Shown piece by piece: positions 6,254-8,817 of a stretch of 8,817 nucleotides of DNA. The DNA lies in NCBI GenBank assembly GCA_027364995.1, contig DAHXOG010000022.1, positions 1-8,817 of the forward strand, read 5' to 3'. This stretch comes from Candidatus Mancarchaeum sp. (GTDB lineage: Archaea > Micrarchaeota > Micrarchaeia > Micrarchaeales > Micrarchaeaceae). The notes beneath the pieces were generated by a model, which worked only from the letters and a program-made list of their open reading frames with translations, searched no databases and had not been told where the DNA came from. The translations under genes were made by a program, and so were the position numbers. Positions within the stretch are counted from its first letter, which is position 1. Each line of letters opens with the position of its first letter.

Positions 6254-8611
6254 TTGGCAAAACTCAGGAATATCATAATAATAATCGTTGCGGTATTCAT
6301 CATAGCCGTGGTTGGCAGCGGCGTATATTTATCAATAGAGCTCAGCCATATTAAGATAGTGCCACCGCCTCCTCCTGTAGTCGTGCCTACGGCGCTAAGC
6401 TCATACGTCAGCTACCAGGCATTGCTGGATTATGACAATGCGTTATATGTTGCGCCGTATGTTGGAGTATCTTATAACATTGCGAATATGAGCAATGCGT
6501 ATTTCAATGCCACTGTATTGAAGTCCCCATTTCCAAGCCATATATACCTGCTAAATGCCTCCACAAGCGGCTGCGTCAACTGCGGAGACTTCAGCGCATT
6601 TGCATCAGGCATACAATCATACATGAGGCTTTACGGGCTTGGCTCGGAGGTAGGCAACCTAACAATAATAAACGAATCATTTCTTCCAAGTATAAAAAAC
6701 GACTCAATACTGATAGTGCCTAATGGCCTAATGCCGAGCGCCATGCTTAGCGATTATGGCAATGGCAGCATTACATTAATCCATTACCTTCTAGACAAGG
6801 GTACGAGCATCGTATACATTGGCGAAGGGTTCTCGAGCGTGGTGCTTCAGAACGGGGTAATAGTCCCAAATACGAGGATTCCATCATACATGCTTACGAC
6901 ATCTCCTTCATCATCAAACAGCATATTTGCATTCGACTCCCCCACATTCTCGTTCACATCCGGAAAGAGCTATGGCCCTGTCAGCTACACCAACGCCTTC
7001 AATGGGAGCATAGTCGCATTTTCAAATTATCTGAATTCATGGCCTACGCCTTCGGATGCAGCATCTGATATGGCCAAAGCAGTATCAACATCATTCTGGC
7101 TGCCAAGCTATGCCTATGGCACGGCAAATGTAACCGTCAATGCCTCAAAAAGCACTTCCGGATCCATAGGCATAGAGATGCTTAATCCGCGCATAAACTA
7201 CACGTACTTAAATGCCGAATCGTTATCAAACGGCTTTCTGCACATCAGGGTTTACACCAACAAAAGCTATGGCACGGCGAACAAGTCCATATATACATAC
7301 ATAAACCAGCATGCAAGCTATGTAAGCAACGGCACCATAGCGCTGCCGACAAAGATCATACTGGGAAGTCCACAATCCGTTACAATGCAGATATATACGC
7401 ATTCGACAACGCCAATAACCATACAGCCCCATTTATCGATATATACATCCAATATGGTTAAGGTATCAACAATACCTCTCTCGGCAATCTCGGCCTCTGG
7501 GAATTACACATTCGTCAAACTCATAAAATCGTCATTTTCTCCAGGGGAATACATAATGCAGCTTAAAGGGTTTTCCGACAACATCTACGCGTCAGCGCTG
7601 TTCAATGTTCCTCCAATAAACATAACGGAAACATACTCGAACTATACCTCAAGCAGATTCAACTTCTATTTGGATTCGGATGGCACGCCGCTGACGAATC
7701 TTGCCTATACTATAACATTGAACAAGAAGTATCCTTTGAATGGAACATTGACCAACGGGTCGATAGATTACGCATTGCCCAAAGGCGTGGGAGAGCAATT
7801 CGGCAAACTTAATTTCAGCGTACAAATGGAATCGAAAAACTATTCGTATGTAACAAGCAATCCAGCTCCAGTAATAAGGATAACATCGAAGGACATAGCG
7901 CTGATAATAGCGGTAGTGCTTGTGTTGCTATTGGTCACTATGATAAAGGCACCAAACAGGGATGACTTCTTCATAGACGTGCCGCATATGCCAAAGCAGC
8001 AAAAGACGTATATAGAGCTAAACCCGCAGGAAGTTGTGTCATCGTTCCAAAAACTGAATACATATTACCATTGGAGGTATATGCCATTGTCTACCAATGA
8101 GGTAAAGCTTGCAATAGCAAGCAACATAAGGTACAACGGAATACCCGTAAACCTCACCATATCGAACGTTGAAATACTGCTGGACCAGCTAGTTGCCAAC
8201 GGCATGCTGCTCGCCATCGACAATCTGTACGCGCCCAGCAACTGGGCAACCGAAAGCAAGCACGATATAGAGTATCTGGCTACATTCAAAAAGCTGAGGC
8301 TATACATGGTTACGCACGCTCACGTCTTCACGGATCTGGATATAAGCCAAACCTCTGACATGGAGGTAGTCATAAACAACGAGCGCAACAACATAATCAT
8401 ATACGCGCAGTCAAGCAAGTACAAGAATATACCAGTGTCCGCGAACTCAAAGACGTACATAGCGTTCATAAACGACGACAAGCTTGAGGATTTCAAGGAC
8501 GAATTATACTCAATCAGCGATCCAGGGGCGGAACAGCTCAAGCTCTACATCTCGGCTGGCTACGTGAAGCTCATATCAATGGAAGATGCAACATCGAACC
8601 TTTTCGATTGA
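6254..8611 (+). CDS. Large membrane-anchored surface protein with heavily sequon-decorated ectodomain and cytoplasmic winged-helix-like tail
   Basis: 785 aa from TTG 6254, supported by AGGTG (6241-6245) eight bases upstream; later starts would lose the first membrane helix. Residues 7-28 form an anchor or uncleaved signal helix, followed by a Pro run (37-41) and VVVP. The ectodomain (about 30-546) has 21 N-X-S/T sequons, a CVNC motif at 107-110 and a Rossmann-like stretch (ILIVPNG 152-158, then a helix and SIVYIGEGF 185-193). Strand-rich, Ser/Thr/Asn/Tyr-rich sequence follows, probably Ig-like beta domains. A second membrane helix spans 547-566. The cytoplasmic part (567-785) has one sequon, a likely winged helix at about 600-665 (STNEVKLAIASNI, then ISNVEILLDQLVANGMLL) and a final alpha/beta region. 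Both ends are thus predicted cytoplasmic. No family recognised. It may be a surface contact or receptor protein that signals inward, or a structural part of the apparatus. It is last in the + strand gene series. Confidence 0.7.
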   Translation: MAKLRNIIIIIVAVFIIAVVGSGVYLSIELSHIKIVPPPPPVVVPTALSSYVSYQALLDYDNALYVAPYVGVSYNIANMSNAYFNATVLKSPFPSHIYLLNASTSGCVNCGDFSAFASGIQSYMRLYGLGSEVGNLTIINESFLPSIKNDSILIVPNGLMPSAMLSDYGNGSITLIHYLLDKGTSIVYIGEGFSSVVLQNGVIVPNTRIPSYMLTTSPSSSNSIFAFDSPTFSFTSGKSYGPVSYTNAFNGSIVAFSNYLNSWPTPSDAASDMAKAVSTSFWLPSYAYGTANVTVNASKSTSGSIGIEMLNPRINYTYLNAESLSNGFLHIRVYTNKSYGTANKSIYTYINQHASYVSNGTIALPTKIILGSPQSVTMQIYTHSTTPITIQPHLSIYTSNMVKVSTIPLSAISASGNYTFVKLIKSSFSPGEYIMQLKGFSDNIYASALFNVPPINITETYSNYTSSRFNFYLDSDGTPLTNLAYTITLNKKYPLNGTLTNGSIDYALPKGVGEQFGKLNFSVQMESKNYSYVTSNPAPVIRITSKDIALIIAVVLVLLLVTMIKAPNRDDFFIDVPHMPKQQKTYIELNPQEVVSSFQKLNTYYHWRYMPLSTNEVKLAIASNIRYNGIPVNLTISNVEILLDQLVANGMLLAIDNLYAPSNWATESKHDIEYLATFKKLRLYMVTHAHVFTDLDISQTSDMEVVINNERNNIIIYAQSSKYKNIPVSANSKTYIAFINDDKLEDFKDELYSISDPGAEQLKLYISAGYVKLISMEDATSNLFD

Positions 8612-8647
8612 AGCACCATACCCATTCCATGCGCTTCCGGCAAGCAA

Positions 8648-8692
8648 TTAAAAAAAGATTTTCATGCTATGATGTAAGCAATGCCTATTTTT
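8648..8692. terminator. Convergent termination region
   Basis: The gap between the convergent stops (8612-8684) is A/T-rich. On the minus strand, seven T residues (opposite 8650-8656) lie about 30 nt past the right gene's stop, a good archaeal oligo-T terminator. On the + strand only short T runs are present (8659-8662 and 8688-8692), so termination of the long + operon is less clear. No stable stem is seen. Confidence 0.4.
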
Positions 8693-8817
8693 CTATTATC
8701 TCGAAAGTGCTATCGTCCTCTTCCTCGACATTTTTCTCCTCTCCGGCCTTTGGATAATGCTCGCTGACCAGATCAGAAAGCTTCTTCTCTATAATATTCC
8801 TGTCCGATCCGGTTAAA
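8685..8817 (-). CDS. C-terminal end of a minus-strand gene, acidic tail (partial)
   Basis: Read on the minus strand, the frame beginning at 8816 is open for 43 codons to TAG (complement of 8685-8687); the gene's start lies beyond the right edge. The other two minus frames carry stops in this segment. The residues are helical and charged, with a Lys-rich helix followed by an acidic tail containing VEEEDD and ending EIIEK. Codon choice (gag, aag, ata) agrees with the genes on the left. It faces the surface protein gene tail to tail and is probably a separate unit. Product unknown. Confidence 0.6.
   Translation of the reverse strand, partial: LTGSDRNIIEKKLSDLVSEHYPKAGEEKNVEEEDDSTFEIIEK

Noticed and set aside
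8681..8767. Short + strand frame from ATG 8681
   Set aside because: Only 28 codons, no ribosome-binding site, atypical codons; the minus strand of the same stretch is open to the edge with typical codon use.
1..8817. Proof of an integrated conjugative element
   Set aside because: No relaxase, integrase, attachment site, tRNA or coupling protein seen, so mobility cannot be claimed from this window.

Overview
The window looks archaeal. Ribosome-binding sites are of the GGTG/AGGT type. A TATA-box-like element (TTTATAAAA) lies about 31 nt before one start codon. ATA and AGG dominate the Ile and Arg codons, and starts include TTG. Base composition is moderate. Small gene-dense operons of unrecognised membrane proteins beside a VirB4/HerA-type ATPase fit a small-genome archaeon, such as a DPANN lineage of the Micrarchaeota kind. 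That taxon is a guess from style only.

Layout. (1) Position 1 to 1367, + strand, is the 3' part of a membrane protein gene whose start lies outside the window. It shows a Thr/Ser-only mucin-like stretch, a Cys-rich extracytoplasmic segment and six predicted membrane helices, resembling VirB6/TrbL. (2) A promoter at about 1386-1423 probably opens a second transcription unit with a leaderless or very short-leader mRNA. (3) Positions 1424-4914 hold four tightly packed genes. Two are related proteins, each with two membrane helices plus a soluble domain like PrgI joined to the VirB4 N-terminal domain. The third is a stand-alone VirB4-type ATPase. The fourth is a roughly 100-aa helical protein homologous to the ATPase's own C-terminal tail. 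(4) Positions 4932-6240 hold a zinc-ribbon two-helix membrane protein, a coiled-coil plus winged-helix protein, and a 44-aa very basic open frame ending in an RNA hairpin. (5) Positions 6254-8611 encode a 785-aa single-chain surface protein. It has an N-terminal anchor, an ectodomain with 21 N-glycosylation sequons, a second membrane helix and a cytoplasmic winged-helix-like region. (6) The right edge holds the convergent 3' end of a gene on the minus strand.

Taken together, this is best read as a candidate archaeal type IV secretion-like (conjugation or contact-type) translocation module. The VirB6-like protein would be the membrane channel. The two PrgI/VirB4-N proteins would be membrane platforms for a separately encoded ATPase. 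The tail-homologous small protein would be an assembly or docking partner. The glycoprotein and the Thr/Ser-rich, Cys-rich ectodomain would face the outside. No relaxase, coupling protein, pilin or integrase is visible, so DNA transfer is not shown; protein or surface-filament export is equally open. No tRNA, rRNA, CRISPR array or insertion sequence was seen.
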